From Glomus cerebriforme (Eukaryota; Glomeromycota; Glomeromycetes; Glomerales; Glomeraceae): a stretch of 10,392 nt of DNA. Shown here one piece after another: positions 1 to 9,329 of the stretch. The stretch covers positions 109,081 through 119,472 of the forward strand of contig QKYT01000073.1 in NCBI GenBank assembly GCA_003550305.1, in the 5' to 3' direction. Numbering within the stretch: the first letter of the stretch is position 1; every line of letters begins with the position of its first letter. The notes beneath the pieces are model-generated. The model was not told the origin of the DNA. It did not search any database and worked only from the letters and a program-made list of their open reading frames with translations. Made by a program: the position numbers and the translations under genes.

Positions 1-270
1 TTTTTTTTTTTTTTTTTCAAGATTTCGACCAAATATATAATTGTTGTTACATTTAAAAAATTTTCATCATAATGTTATCCATTGTTTTGAAAAAAAAATG
101 TATCTTGTTTAAAACGCGTCGCGAAAAGTTGGATTCATTGTTTATTCTGAAACCTATAAAAACATAATACACGTATTATCTATATTTATAAAAAAGATAA
201 GACATTTACGTAACAGGTAAACCAAAAATATTATTAAAATTACGTGTTATTACGTTATAACTTTATTTTT

Positions 271-318
271 ACATTATATATGGTATATATATATATACAT
301 ATATACATATATTATATA
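271..318. repeat. TA-rich microsatellite
   Basis: A stretch made almost only of alternating TA and CATATA steps. It is simple-sequence DNA with no coding potential and is likely to vary in length between isolates. Confidence 0.8.
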
Positions 319-1435
319 GTACATATTTATTAATTAACATTTAACGATGATTAAAAACGGAAACAAAGATAAAATTATTTTACATTATGATTAAAGTTCT
401 CGGTTTAGTATTTGAGTTACATTCATTATTTATTTACATTCTTTCATTTCTTTGGATGAAAAAAAAAATGAAGAGAAAATTGACAGCATATTCTAAAGGT
501 ACGGCAGCACATTTTGATAAACAAAACATATAATAAATAAAGATATTTTATGACAGACATATCAACAAGGTTAAAACAATCGTAAAAGTATAAAACCGAG
601 GGGGTCGAATTAGATAAAACTCGGGTTCTCGAACAACAATAGGACTAACAAATTATTATGGTTACACATCGAACAATATACATTGTTCTTATATAAGTTA
701 CACAAATTAATTTTTTGCTTCACTTTTTTTCACTTTTATCTTACTTTAGTATCCAATCAAACTAGAAAAAATTATTTTGTCCCAATTAATTAAAAAAACT
801 TTAAATTCTGCGGCGTAAATTCTGTAAATGTTTTGCATAGACAGATTATATTGGAACAATCCTCGCATTCTAATTCGCTTTCATATAATCTCACTAAAAA
901 AGTGATAACAAAAAGCATTAATTTGTCTAAATTAAATGCCAATTATAAAAAACTTGTTTAACTAATTAATAATTTATTACCCCACTCCCCCACTATATTT
1001 ATTTTCTTTTCTTGGTTCATCAAAAGGAATTTTTATATTATGATTGAATGGTGATTGTGTTGTTTTGCATAAATTCCCGCCCCACATTTAATTCGTTTAT
1101 TTTTATTTCATTTTATTTTATTTTTTTAGGTAAAAAAAAAAAAAAAAAAATGTAAAATGTAAATGTCAATAAAGTAATTTTTAGAAAGTTTAGAATGTAT
1201 TGGACTGTGGAGATGTTTACAAAATATTTTTGTTGTTTCCACTAACATATGAGTTGTCAAAAAATTTCATCGCGTTGGATAATTTTATATATTCAATTAC
1301 CCCGCATAAAGAAAACAAAGATTTCTAACTACCTGTAAATATTTGTGGTTTATTCTATTTTTCTTTCGCGATCATTGATTCGGCATTTAAACAATAAAGT
1401 AGTATTTGAAATATTTTTCTCACGACTTTAAAAAA

Positions 1436-1492
1436 TTTATTTATTTATTTATTTATTATTATTATTATTTTTTTTTTTTTAAAAAAAAAAAA
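1436..1492. repeat. Compound microsatellite (TTTA)5(TTA)4 followed by T13A12
   Basis: Five TTTA units (1436-1455) run into four TTA units (1456-1467), then T13 (1468-1480) followed directly by A12 (1481-1492). The T/A part is a perfect 24-bp palindrome. Replication slippage is the ordinary explanation. Confidence 0.85.
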
Positions 1493-2172
1493 CAATTCCG
1501 CGTACTCCGGATATACTAATTAGATAATAAGGTTTACGTATAAAAAATTAATTAATTTATATGACTTACTGATAAGGTTTAAATGTTTTACTTTTTTGTT
1601 TTGAATGTTTATCTTTTATGCTTATCCTTGTTGTCAAAAAGAATGAAGAGGCATTATTGAGTATTCAGCATTAACCTTCTTTTGGCACTTGGCATATATG
1701 TATCCGATTATTTTATTAAATGTGATTATCTTGTGAGTGAATTTATCGAGGTGAATGTGGCTTGTAATGATTTATTTGGTAATTATTTGAATATGAATAG
1801 TTATTTGGTTTTAAAAAAAGATTTTAATATGTATATATATATATGTATTAAAAAGATTTTAATTAAGAAATTTTATTAACAGTAAAAAAATGGTAAAAAA
1901 TTTTTTGTTACGGAAAAAAATTCATAAATTTTGTAAAATTTGGTAAACTTGTATGATCGTCTTCACGTGTTATCAGTTAATTGCCATTGTTAGATTTATG
2001 AATTTTTATTTTGATCATTTGATCAAATTGTATAAGAATTTCGGAATTTCGGAATTTCAGAATCTCGGATTTTATAAATGGAATCAGCTTGATGTAGAAT
2101 TTTCTTGACTCAAACTTTTTACTTACGTTTCGAAATGTTCGACATTTCAAACGAAAAAAAAAAACCAAAGAC

Positions 2173-2195
2173 TTTTTTTTTTTTTAAAAAAAAAA
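2173..2195. repeat. T13A10 palindromic homopolymer pair
   Basis: T13 (2173-2185) is followed directly by A10 (2186-2195), able to form a self-complementary A/T hairpin. A separate A11 run lies just upstream (2154-2164). Similar pairs occur at 1468-1492 and at 4791-4817 inside an intron. Confidence 0.8.
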
Positions 2196-2348
2196 GGTAA
2201 CCTTTCTTGAATTTAAAAGGCATTATCTTCATTATTTTGTTATTTTCATTCTAATTATGATTCATTTTAGAAATTGGTTTATGTTTTGATTAAAAATTGT
2301 ACGTAGACCGCTTCTTAGTTTCAGTATTTATTTGAGGGTGGGTCCGTG

Positions 2349-2390
2349 GGTGTTCCAATTTTTGTTGGACTTATTGGAACACCAACAAAA
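2349..2390. repeat. Two overlapping inverted repeats (alternative hairpins)
   Basis: GGTGTTCCAAT at 2349-2359 is exactly complementary to ATTGGAACACC at 2373-2383, an 11-bp stem with a 13-nt loop. TTTTGTTGG at 2360-2368 is exactly complementary to CCAACAAAA at 2382-2390, a 9-bp stem whose loop is also 13 nt. The two stems share the CC at 2382-2383, so they compete. The sequence is richer in G and C than its surroundings. Most likely it is the collapsed end of a small transposable element; no transposase is nearby and no target-site duplication is obvious. Confidence 0.7.
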
Positions 2391-2595
2391 GTAGCTAAAA
2401 TGATAGATAGTTTCATAATATTAATATGAAATTTTTCAAATGATTAGGGATGGATCTATAATAAAATATTCTATCGAGGAAAATAGTCGATTTTATCTTT
2501 TCAGGTAAATTCTTCTTAAATTACTGATCATAGAAATTAGATAAGGCGGATAAAGTCGACAAATTCGATAATAAGAAAGAATAAATATGATATAG

Positions 2596-2634
2596 TCAAT
2601 AAAGTCTATGAGAGAGACGATAAATCAATAAAGT
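2596..2634. repeat. Short direct repeat TCAATAAAGT
   Basis: The 10-mer TCAATAAAGT occurs at 2596-2605 and again at 2625-2634, each followed by a GAGAGAG-like tract. It is part of a run of degenerate repeated DNA between about 2330 and 2930. No function is assigned. Confidence 0.5.
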
Positions 2635-2740
2635 TAGAGAGAGGTTTTTTTTATATAAAGATCTTGTCTATGCAATTGATCTTAAAGTTTTTTACTCATC
2701 AACCCTTCTTTTTTTGGTTAATAACTATTATTAGGAAAAA

Positions 2741-2918
2741 GTACATTAATAGAGAAGGTATCAAGCAAAGATTAATTAATATAGGAGGTATCTTTAATAG
2801 TTTTCTTTAAAGATACTGACATACTGTACCTTAATAGTGTACCTTAATAGAGAAGCCATCTTTAATATTCTTCTTTAAAGGTACTGGAGAAACTATCTTT
2901 AATGGTTCTTCTTTAAAG
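2741..2918. repeat. Cluster of degenerate repeats around a TCTTTAAAG core
   Basis: Three related copies of an element reading (T/C)ATCTTTAATxxTTxTTCTTTAAAG lie at 2789-2813, 2857-2880 and 2894-2918. They are interleaved with GTAC(A/C)TTAATAGAGAAG at 2741-2757 and 2839-2855, and with a perfect 13-bp tandem TGTACCTTAATAG at 2825-2837 and 2838-2850. TCTTTAAAGA in the first copy is itself a 10-bp palindrome. This looks like a relic of a repeated or mobile element; no ORF is associated. Confidence 0.6.
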
Positions 2919-3412
2919 CATCCCTACTTCAAACACACAACGCTAATTCTAAAATTTCATAGATTCTGTTCAAAGAAATGAGCTTGCCACAGATGTTGTT
3001 ACTTGTTACTACTGGTGATTACAGCTGCTACAGTTGATCCTGGCGCCAATTTCGCAGTTATGTCTGAAGATATGTTTGTCTTGACGTGTCGCTATACTTG
3101 TTTGATGTAAAATGCATGCTCATCTCAAAAAGATTTGGAAGGTATCTCGTATAAAATTAAGATGTTTTCCGATTGAGTTTACTTGTTATTTGGATTTGAA
3201 GTGCGTTAGCGACTATTATTGTGATTTTAATAGTTAAAAATATATACTGTATATATCTCGTATATCTCAATAAAATTTAGTTAAATTTTGATATTGTACA
3301 AGAAATTTCTAAACATGCTTTATAATTACAAAGTATATTCCATTTACATTTAACGATTTTAAAGGAAAAATCTTTCAGCTAATTTCTTTAAAGAATTTAT
3401 AAAGAACTTATA

Positions 3413-3754
3413 ATGTATTTCAGTAAGAACTTTGTATTTTTATTAAAAAATATACAAGAAATAGATCATCATCATACACACGTAGCAATTCTTTCAGGAT
3501 TTCACTTTGCCTCTGAATACTCTTTCAATTACAAGAAGAAATATTCTCATTTAATGCAAAAAACTGAATTTCGTCAAAAAAATTTTATTATATCATTTGT
3601 AAATTTTGTATATAATTTATACATCGCCTTTATTTTTTTAATTGATATGGTAAAAAAAAAATGGGGAATATTTGATAAATTGATTTTACTTTCTATACTG
3701 TCTCTATTAAAAAAAAAAAAAATTCAAAAAAATCATAAACGGAGATTCAAATGA
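3413..3754 (+). CDS. Doubtful 113-codon ORF, unrecognised
   Basis: An uninterrupted ATG-to-TGA-type open frame of 113 codons lies just upstream of the dehydrogenase gene. The product would be basic and rich in Phe, Ile, Lys and Asn, with an HHHTH cluster near residue 19 and one hydrophobic stretch at about residues 57-80 that could span a membrane. It ends in Lys-rich sequence encoded by A homopolymers. I recognise no family. It is longer than most chance ORFs in DNA this rich in stops, but its composition matches the local non-coding DNA, and it sits where promoter or leader sequence of the next gene is expected. It is probably not a gene. Confidence 0.15.
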   Translation: MYFSKNFVFLLKNIQEIDHHHTHVAILSGFHFASEYSFNYKKKYSHLMQKTEFRQKNFIISFVNFVYNLYIAFIFLIDMVKKKWGIFDKLILLSILSLLKKKKIQKNHKRRFK

Positions 3755-3776
3755 TTTTATCTGAAGATCAATAAGC

Positions 3777-3844
3777 TAAGCCACTATCATCCAGGATTAA
3801 CCCCTGCTAAAGCAAATGCTAATCAAATAAGCCACTAAGCCACT
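3777..3844. repeat. TAAGCCACT repeats upstream of the dehydrogenase start
   Basis: TAAGCCACT occurs at 3777-3785, 3828-3836 and 3836-3844, the last two overlapping by one base. The last copy ends 23 nt before the ATG at 3868, so the repeats lie in the promoter-proximal or 5'-leader region. A regulatory role is possible but unproven. Confidence 0.5.
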
Positions 3845-3867
3845 CAAGTTTGAATTTCTTCATAAAA

Positions 3868-5270
3868 ATGAATTATATTAAGAGAAATATTATTTTCGGT
3901 CAAGTTGGTAGATATGTTGATTTAAAAAATAAAAATTTTAGTTTATTAACAAAGGTAAAACCAATTTGTTTTTTTAAAGGTATTTTTTGAAATGATATTC
4001 TTGACTTTATAATTGTTTTTTTAAGGCACACTTTCATTATTCTGTACCAGTGTTATCTAACAAAGATACGAGCGTAAGCGTACATTCTCTTATAAATTGT
4101 TTCATTAAACTTATAATTTATGTTTAATTCTTGGATTTAATATAAAAAGGATCATGGAGTTAAGCAACTTGGTATAATTGGAATAGGTCAAATGGTATTT
4201 TTATATTTATTTGATTGCGAAAAAAAAATTCCAACATTTTAAATTATAACGTTTTAATTTTAGGGATTGGGTATTGCTTTGGTGTCAGCCAGTGTCGCTA
4301 AATTACCTGTCAAAATATTTGACTTGAATTCTAAACAAATTGAGAAGGGTCTATCTTTTATGGGTTCGTAATTTCCTTCTTGAATTTTGTAAAAATTTTG
4401 ATTCATATTATTTATTAACTTACTTCTTATTTCGCGTATAATAGATAGTTTGCTTGAGAAAGATATTGTCAAGAATAGAATTACACGTGATCATGCTAAT
4501 GAAACAAAAGCACGTATTACGACATCAAACTCAATTCATGAATTATCTTCAGCGGATTTTGTTATTGAAGCCGTATCAGAGAATGTAGATTTAAAACGTA
4601 AAATATTTACGGAATTGGATGAAGTAACACATAAAGATACTATATTGGCTACTAATACAAGTAGTATTAGCATCACGAAAATTGCTGCTGCTACAAAGAA
4701 GCCTGATAAGGTATGTTTACAACATTATACTTTACACAATTGGAAGATTTAAGGTCAAATATGAATTTTGCTTGTTCATGTGAATAATTCTTTTTTTTTT
4801 TTTTAAAAAAAAAAAAATTATAATAGGTGATTGGAATGCATTTTATGAATCCAGTACCTGTAATGAAATTAGTGGAAATTATTCCTGGGTTGGCCACTTC
4901 TGATCGTACACTTGACGTTACAAAGAAATTAGCCACGTCTATGGGAAAGACATGTACACAATCTGAAGATGTTCCAGGATTTATCGCAAATAGATTATTG
5001 ATGCCATATATTAATGAAGCAGTGATGGTTTTAGAACAGGGAATCGCTACCCGTGAAGATATTGATACTACAATGAAATTGGGTACAAATACTCCAATGG
5101 GTCCTTTAACTTTGGCTGATTTTATTGGTTTAGATACTTGTTTAGCTATAATGAAAGTTTTACATAATGAAATTGGTGATACTAAATATAGACCCGCTTT
5201 ATTATTACAGAAATATGTTGATGCTGGTTGGTTAGGAAAAAAAACTGGGAGAGGATTTTATGAATATTAA
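3868..5270 (+). CDS. HADH: 3-hydroxyacyl-CoA (3-hydroxybutyryl-CoA) dehydrogenase, mitochondrial type
   Basis: Oxidises L-3-hydroxyacyl-CoA to 3-ketoacyl-CoA with NAD+, the third step of beta-oxidation. Six exons: 3868-3954, 4026-4073, 4150-4194, 4264-4363, 4445-4710, 4827-5270; every intron is GT-AG (71, 76, 69, 81, 116 nt) and all are phase 0 except the fourth (phase 1). The joined product is 329 aa, close to the family's usual 280-315 plus a presequence. Residues 1-45 look like a mitochondrial targeting peptide (Lys5, Arg6, Arg15, no early acid). The NAD motif GIGQMG is at 56-61, with Asp80 ending the second beta strand. Ser166, His187, Glu199 and Asn237 match the family's catalytic and substrate-binding set, within [19 protein letters not shown] and PGFIANR. 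The C-terminal domain (about 230-329) closely resembles bacterial Hbd proteins. The ATG at 3868 is the first in frame after a stop and has A at -3. Confidence 0.93.
4791..4817. repeat. T14A13 palindrome inside dehydrogenase intron 5
   Basis: T14 (4791-4804) is followed directly by A13 (4805-4817), ten bases before the exon 6 boundary at 4827. The T run may double as the polypyrimidine tract of the acceptor. It makes this the longest intron of the gene (116 nt). Confidence 0.8.
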
Positions 5271-5762
5271 TTAAATTAATCCTTTCATATTTGTAAGGAA
5301 AATTGTATATAATATTTATAGTTATTGGGTATTGGGTAGGATCACGAGATGTGAAGCATATATCATCAATAAATTTTAAGCAAAAAACATCTTAATTAGC
5401 CGTTGTTTTTAATACTGAAGAATTGACCAACACCAAATATAATTTGGGAACTGTGACATATTGAGTGTGGATTAAAGGGGTGATCCTGTAAAAATATCAT
5501 CATTACAGTAACTGGTGCCGAGAAAATCATATAAAATTAACCTAATATTAAAATGGCAATGGCAATTTGATTTATTATTTTTTTTTTTAATATAGTAAAA
5601 AAAGTTTTTTAAAAAAAAATCCATTTTTTTAAGTGGAAACTGTATTATCACATAAGGTGATGATATACTGTAATCATAATCAGGGGTCATATTCTATTTA
5701 TAGATATAATCGTTAATTATTTGATATCGTTTAAATAAATTGTTACCTTTTTCCCTACAAAC
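5271..5762. other. Intergenic spacer between the dehydrogenase gene and ALG11
   Basis: These 492 bp separate two plus-strand genes, so they must hold the 3' end of the first and the promoter of the second. An AATAAA at 5368-5373, about 98 nt past the stop, is a plausible poly(A) signal. T11 lies at 5578-5588 and T6A9 at 5605-5619. A pyrimidine-rich stretch (about 5746-5757) precedes the ALG11 ATG, a common fungal leader feature. The minus-strand open frame 5472-5690 is low-complexity and I do not regard it as a gene. Confidence 0.55.
5368..5373 (+). terminator. Possible poly(A) signal of the dehydrogenase gene
   Basis: AATAAA at a normal distance after the stop codon at 5268-5270. In DNA this AT-rich the hexamer also occurs by chance. 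Confidence 0.35.
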
Positions 5763-7936
5763 ATGATTGAAATTTTAAGCTTGTCAAATCTAATCTCATT
5801 ATCTATTGGCTTTCTAACTATCATTTTTATTATATATAAACATATCAAAAATCGAGCAAAACAAAATCGTAAAGTATTTTTTGAAAAATTAAATATATCA
5901 AATCATAATTTAAGACCTATAATACTTGGATTTTTTCATCCATATTGGTAAGTTCTTTATTATAAAGGTAAATTATTTTTATAAGATCTTAATCAATTAT
6001 ATTGATGATGTTATTCTTAATATACTTTTTTTTTTTTTTACAATTCATTTCTATAGCAACGCTGGAGGTGGAGGGGAAAGAGTATTATGGACAGCTATAA
6101 GAAGTATTCAGAAAAAGTATCAAAATGTAATTTGTGTTGTATATACAGGAGATACGGACGCGACAAAAGATGTGATTTTGGAAAAGGTTATGGTAAGTTG
6201 AAATATTATTATTATGATTTTAGTTCATATTAAAATTTAATTATAATTTCAAAATTATTTAGTTACGATTTAGAATCAAACTTGATCCTGAAAGTTTATT
6301 TTTTGTCTTTTTAAATAAACGAAATTGGGTTGAGGATGACAGGTAAAAAATATATATATATATAGAATTTCGAAAAATATTTTTTAATGAATTTACTTAT
6401 TGATATTTTAATCAAATTATAAATAGATATCCTAGATTCACTTTGTTAGGACAGAGTCTTGGTTCAACAGTTCTTGGTTTTGAAGCTTTAAAAAAGCTTA
6501 CACCAGATTTTTATTTTGATACTATGGGATATGCATTTACATATCCTTTAGCTAAAAGAATATTTGGATGTAAGGTTGGAGCGTACGTGCATTACCCAAC
6601 TATAAGGTATTTTAATACTGTATACTATCTAATCTAAAATGATAAATTAAATATTAATTTTTTTTTTTCTTCAATTGTAGTTCAGATATGCTCAGTAAAG
6701 TTCAAGAAATGAGACCTGGATTTAATAATGATCAAATAATTACTAAAAGTCGGATACTCAGTACTGGCAAGATAATGTGCGGATTCAAAAAACAATTTTC
6801 AAAATCGAATATTTTTGAATTCGTTAAAACTTATCTTTGTATTATTAATAGGTATTATCGAATGTTTGCTTACCTTTATTCATTAGCAGGTTCATTTGCT
6901 GATGTAGTAATGGTGAATTCAACTTGGACAAAGGGACATATAGATCATTTATGGGGAGTAAATAGCAAAATCGTTTATCCCCCATGTGATACTACTTCAC
7001 TAACTAAATTACCTTTGGAAGGAAGGCAAAGAATTATAACCAGTGTTGCTCAATTTAGGTTTGCTGCATCTATTTTATCTTAAATTAAAGCATTACCCCT
7101 TTTTTAATTTGTAAATTCTCATTATTGTTTCTTAGGCCAGAAAAAGATCATCAACTTCAACTTCAATCATTAAGTTGTTTATTATCAAATTATCCCAATT
7201 TTCGACAAGGATCAGAAAAAGTTGAACTTATATTAATAGGAGGTTCTCGTAATAAAAGTGATGAAGATAGGATACAAAAATTAAAAGAACAATGTAAACA
7301 ATTGAACATTGAGGTTAATATTTATTATTTAAACTACTTTTATTATTAGTTTAATTGAAATATATTAATTGATAATTGATATATATATATATAGGACAAT
7401 GTAATTTTTGAAATAAATGCAAGTTTTGAAAAACTTGCTGACTGGCTTTCAAAATCTAAAATTGGATTACATACAATGTGGAATGAGCATTTTGGAATTG
7501 GTGTTGTAGAATATATGGTATTTAAAAATTAAAGATTATTAAGTTTTGGAAAAAAATATTTATATATAATTTTATTACAGGCTGCGGGATTAATTCCAGT
7601 AGCTCATAATTCTGGTGGACCAAAAATGGATATTGTTATTCCATATAATGATAATGTAACAGGTTTGCAAAAAGAATATTTTATTAGTTTTTTTTTTTAG
7701 ATTTATTAAATAATATATATATATTTTTTTTTATACTAGGTTATCTTGCAAGTACACCAGAAGAATTTGCAATAAAACTTGCAAATGTATTTTCATTATC
7801 AGAAGAAGAATATAATAATATGCAAACTAATGCTAGAGAAAGTGTAACAGGCAAATTCTCTGAAGGTATATTTCAAGAATCAATATTAAATTTGTTGGAT
7901 CCAATTTTGCAAAAAAAAAAAATAATAAATAATTAA
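5763..7936 (+). CDS. ALG11: ALG11, GDP-Man:Man3GlcNAc2-PP-dolichol alpha-1,2-mannosyltransferase
   Basis: Adds the fourth and fifth mannoses to the dolichol-linked N-glycan precursor on the cytosolic face of the ER (GT4, GT-B fold). Ten exons: 5763-5947, 6057-6192, 6263-6342, 6427-6606, 6681-6776, 6852-7058, 7136-7313, 7395-7517, 7581-7662, 7740-7936; all nine introns are GT-AG, 63-109 nt. The joined product is 487 aa, near the roughly 490 of animal ALG11. It has an N-terminal membrane anchor (about 5-25); the family signature [17 protein letters not shown] (57-73, split by intron 1); YVHYPTISSDM (187-197); DVVMVNSTW (243-251); QFRPEK (293-298); and the donor-binding E-x7-E motif at Glu385/Glu393, followed by [14 protein letters not shown]. 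Intron 5 (6777-6851) has a weak donor (GTGCGG), is 75 nt and has no in-frame stop; I splice it because this removes 25 residues that break an otherwise gap-free family match. The start ATG has A at -3. Confidence 0.95.
6777..6851 (+). other. ALG11: Stop-free 75-nt intron 5 of ALG11
   Basis: Bounded by AT|GTGCGG and TTAATAG|G, phase 2. The length is a multiple of three and no in-frame stop occurs, so both spliced (487 aa) and retained (512 aa) messages encode full proteins. The inserted residues would follow Met226, just before the hydrophobic [13 protein letters not shown] segment. It could instead be a true exon insertion. Confidence 0.7.
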
Positions 7937-7938
7937 AT

Positions 7939-7948
7939 AATAAATAAA
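7939..7948 (+). terminator. Possible poly(A) signals of ALG11
   Basis: Two overlapping AATAAA hexamers begin three bases after the ALG11 stop codon (7934-7936). A third lies at 8045-8050 just before a T16 run. Any of them could direct 3' processing, and chance occurrence is also likely. Confidence 0.35.
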
Positions 7949-8054
7949 ACAAATATAAAAAAAAACAAAAATTTTATTCATTATAATATAATTAATATTG
8001 ATTTGCAAATCTTTTATTATAAATGCAATTTAGTTGTAAATAATAATAAAGTTA

Positions 8055-8071
8055 TTTTTTTTTTTTTTTTN
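8055..8071. other. T16 run ending in an undetermined base (N at 8071)
   Basis: The single N of the window falls exactly at the end of a T16 homopolymer. This points to an uncertain homopolymer length or assembly join, not biology. Confidence 0.9.
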
Positions 8072-8880
8072 TAATCTAAGAATATTTATTATAATTTAAA
8101 GTTATTAGTTATAACTTAATATTAATATACTATATGTTATTAAAATTCTTTTCTATAAAAATATCTAAAGAATTCCTTATAATAAAAGATTTAAATCAAT
8201 AAATGCAGGCTAAAATTCTGAAAATTAACTGATAAAATACTTGAAAAAGTAAAATTTTAGACAATTAAAGGAAAAATAAGTATATTAATTCAATACAACC
8301 TTCTGGCAGTCTTATTTTCAAATAAAATAATTAATAAAAAGGATCTAAATAATATCATTTAACAATTCAAAAAATATGTAAACCCTATTAAAAATAATGC
8401 ATATCAAATGTTTACTGACCTATACTTAAAAAAAGATAATGATCTGAGATAGATCATAAAGTTATGCTTCAATCATGGTAAAAGAAGGTTAAATTTATTA
8501 TTCTGGATATCACCTGATTAAGTTAATGCTTATGGAAGATATAAAGATATTGTGATTGTTAATATAATATCTAAAATTAATTAATTTGATATAATATTAA
8601 TGCTAATTATAGTAATTGATAATAATTTTAAAAACCTTATAATAGTTGTAACAATTTTAAAAGATGAAATAAAAGTAACTTTTGTGTAAGTTTTATAAGA
8701 ATTAAAAAATTCTTGTAATATTATACTAACAGTCCTATATTCTGATGCTGATCTGGCCTTAATATCAGTTGTAAAAATAAATTATCCAGAAATATAGCAT
8801 TTTCATTATATCTTTCATATAGATTTAAATCTAAAAATAGAAGCTTAAAGATAAGGATAACACCACAATTAATTTTTAAA

Positions 8881-8989
8881 ATCTGCAATATTGCAGATCT
8901 TGGAATTGAATTGTGTATAATAATTCACAAATCTGTAATTAATTCGTAATTCGCAATTAATTCGCAATATCACAATTCATCTGTAATAT
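8881..8989. repeat. 18-bp palindrome and inverted/direct repeat cluster
   Basis: ATCTGCAATATTGCAGAT (8881-8898) is a perfect palindrome. GAATTGTG (8908-8915) is inverted as CACAATTC (8971-8978). Between them lie the direct repeats AATTCG(T/C)AAT and TTCGCAAT at about 8941-8969. This resembles a small palindromic repeat element or degenerate element end; no ORF or target-site duplication is evident. Confidence 0.5.
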
Positions 8990-9329
8990 CATAGTGAATC
9001 CTAGTTTCTGATACTCTAATTTCATTGATTTTGTGAATTGGATATTTGAATTTTTATTGATTTTGTGACCTTTTATATTCAGTTTTATTGGTAGCATAAT
9101 GAAAAAAAAATTTCTTTTATTCAAGTATAAAATTTTTGTGAAAACATAAAAAAAATTTTAATTTTATGATTCACTAAAGTATTACATCAAATAACCACGT
9201 AATGCATAGCAATTAACAATTGAAAAGCAAGTATATAATTCTTTCTCAGGACAAAAAAAAATTTGAAAAAAAATTCTTTAACAAAAAAAGTGAATCATTA
9301 TACTCTACGAAGAATTTGAACTTAAATTT

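Larger units (their letters stand above)
1..3412. other. AT-rich non-coding region
   Basis: No gene is recognised here on either strand. The few short open frames (for example 1682-1879 on plus and 1977-2168 on minus) are low-complexity Phe/Ile/Lys/Asn/Tyr strings without a domain. The stretch opens with a T17 run, has poly-A at 1132-1150, and carries the microsatellites and repeats listed separately. A patch at about 2941-3120 is visibly richer in G and C and free of homopolymers, but every frame through it is closed by stops. The region may include distal UTR or promoter DNA of genes outside the window, which cannot be told from sequence alone. Confidence 0.6.
7937..9329. other. AT-rich intergenic region with no gene seen
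   Basis: No protein or RNA gene is supported. Immediately after ALG11 are AATAAA hexamers (7939-7944, 7943-7948, 8045-8050) that may serve as poly(A) signals. There is a T16 run ending in an undetermined base, a 7-bp hairpin (8439-8445 with 8451-8457), a perfect 18-bp palindrome (8881-8898) and a run of TTCGCAAT-type repeats to about 8990. A 66-codon minus-strand open frame (8781-8581) is of a length expected by chance and has no recognisable content. Confidence 0.6.

Noticed and set aside
598..640. GC-rich hairpin-like patch (CCGAG...CTCGG) considered as a tRNA or small RNA
   Set aside because: Only a 5-bp stem; no acceptor stem, anticodon arm or T-loop consensus fits.
1682..1879. 65-codon plus-strand ORF
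   Set aside because: Low-complexity Ile/Lys/Tyr/Asn product encoded by TA microsatellite and A/T runs; no family resemblance and no splice context.
1977..2168. 63-codon minus-strand ORF
   Set aside because: Starts in an A11 homopolymer and repeats RNSEIL-like strings from simple sequence; of a length expected by chance.
4260..4936. Minus-strand ORFs 4260-4472 and 4691-4936
   Set aside because: Antisense shadows of dehydrogenase exons 4-6 that also cross intron sequence.
5472..5690. 72-codon minus-strand ORF in the spacer
   Set aside because: Made mostly of poly-A/T-derived Lys, Asn and Phe; sits where promoter and 3' UTR are expected; no recognisable motif.
8581..8781. 66-codon minus-strand open frame without a start codon
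   Set aside because: Several frames of this length are expected by chance in 10 kb of this composition, and the translation shows no domain.
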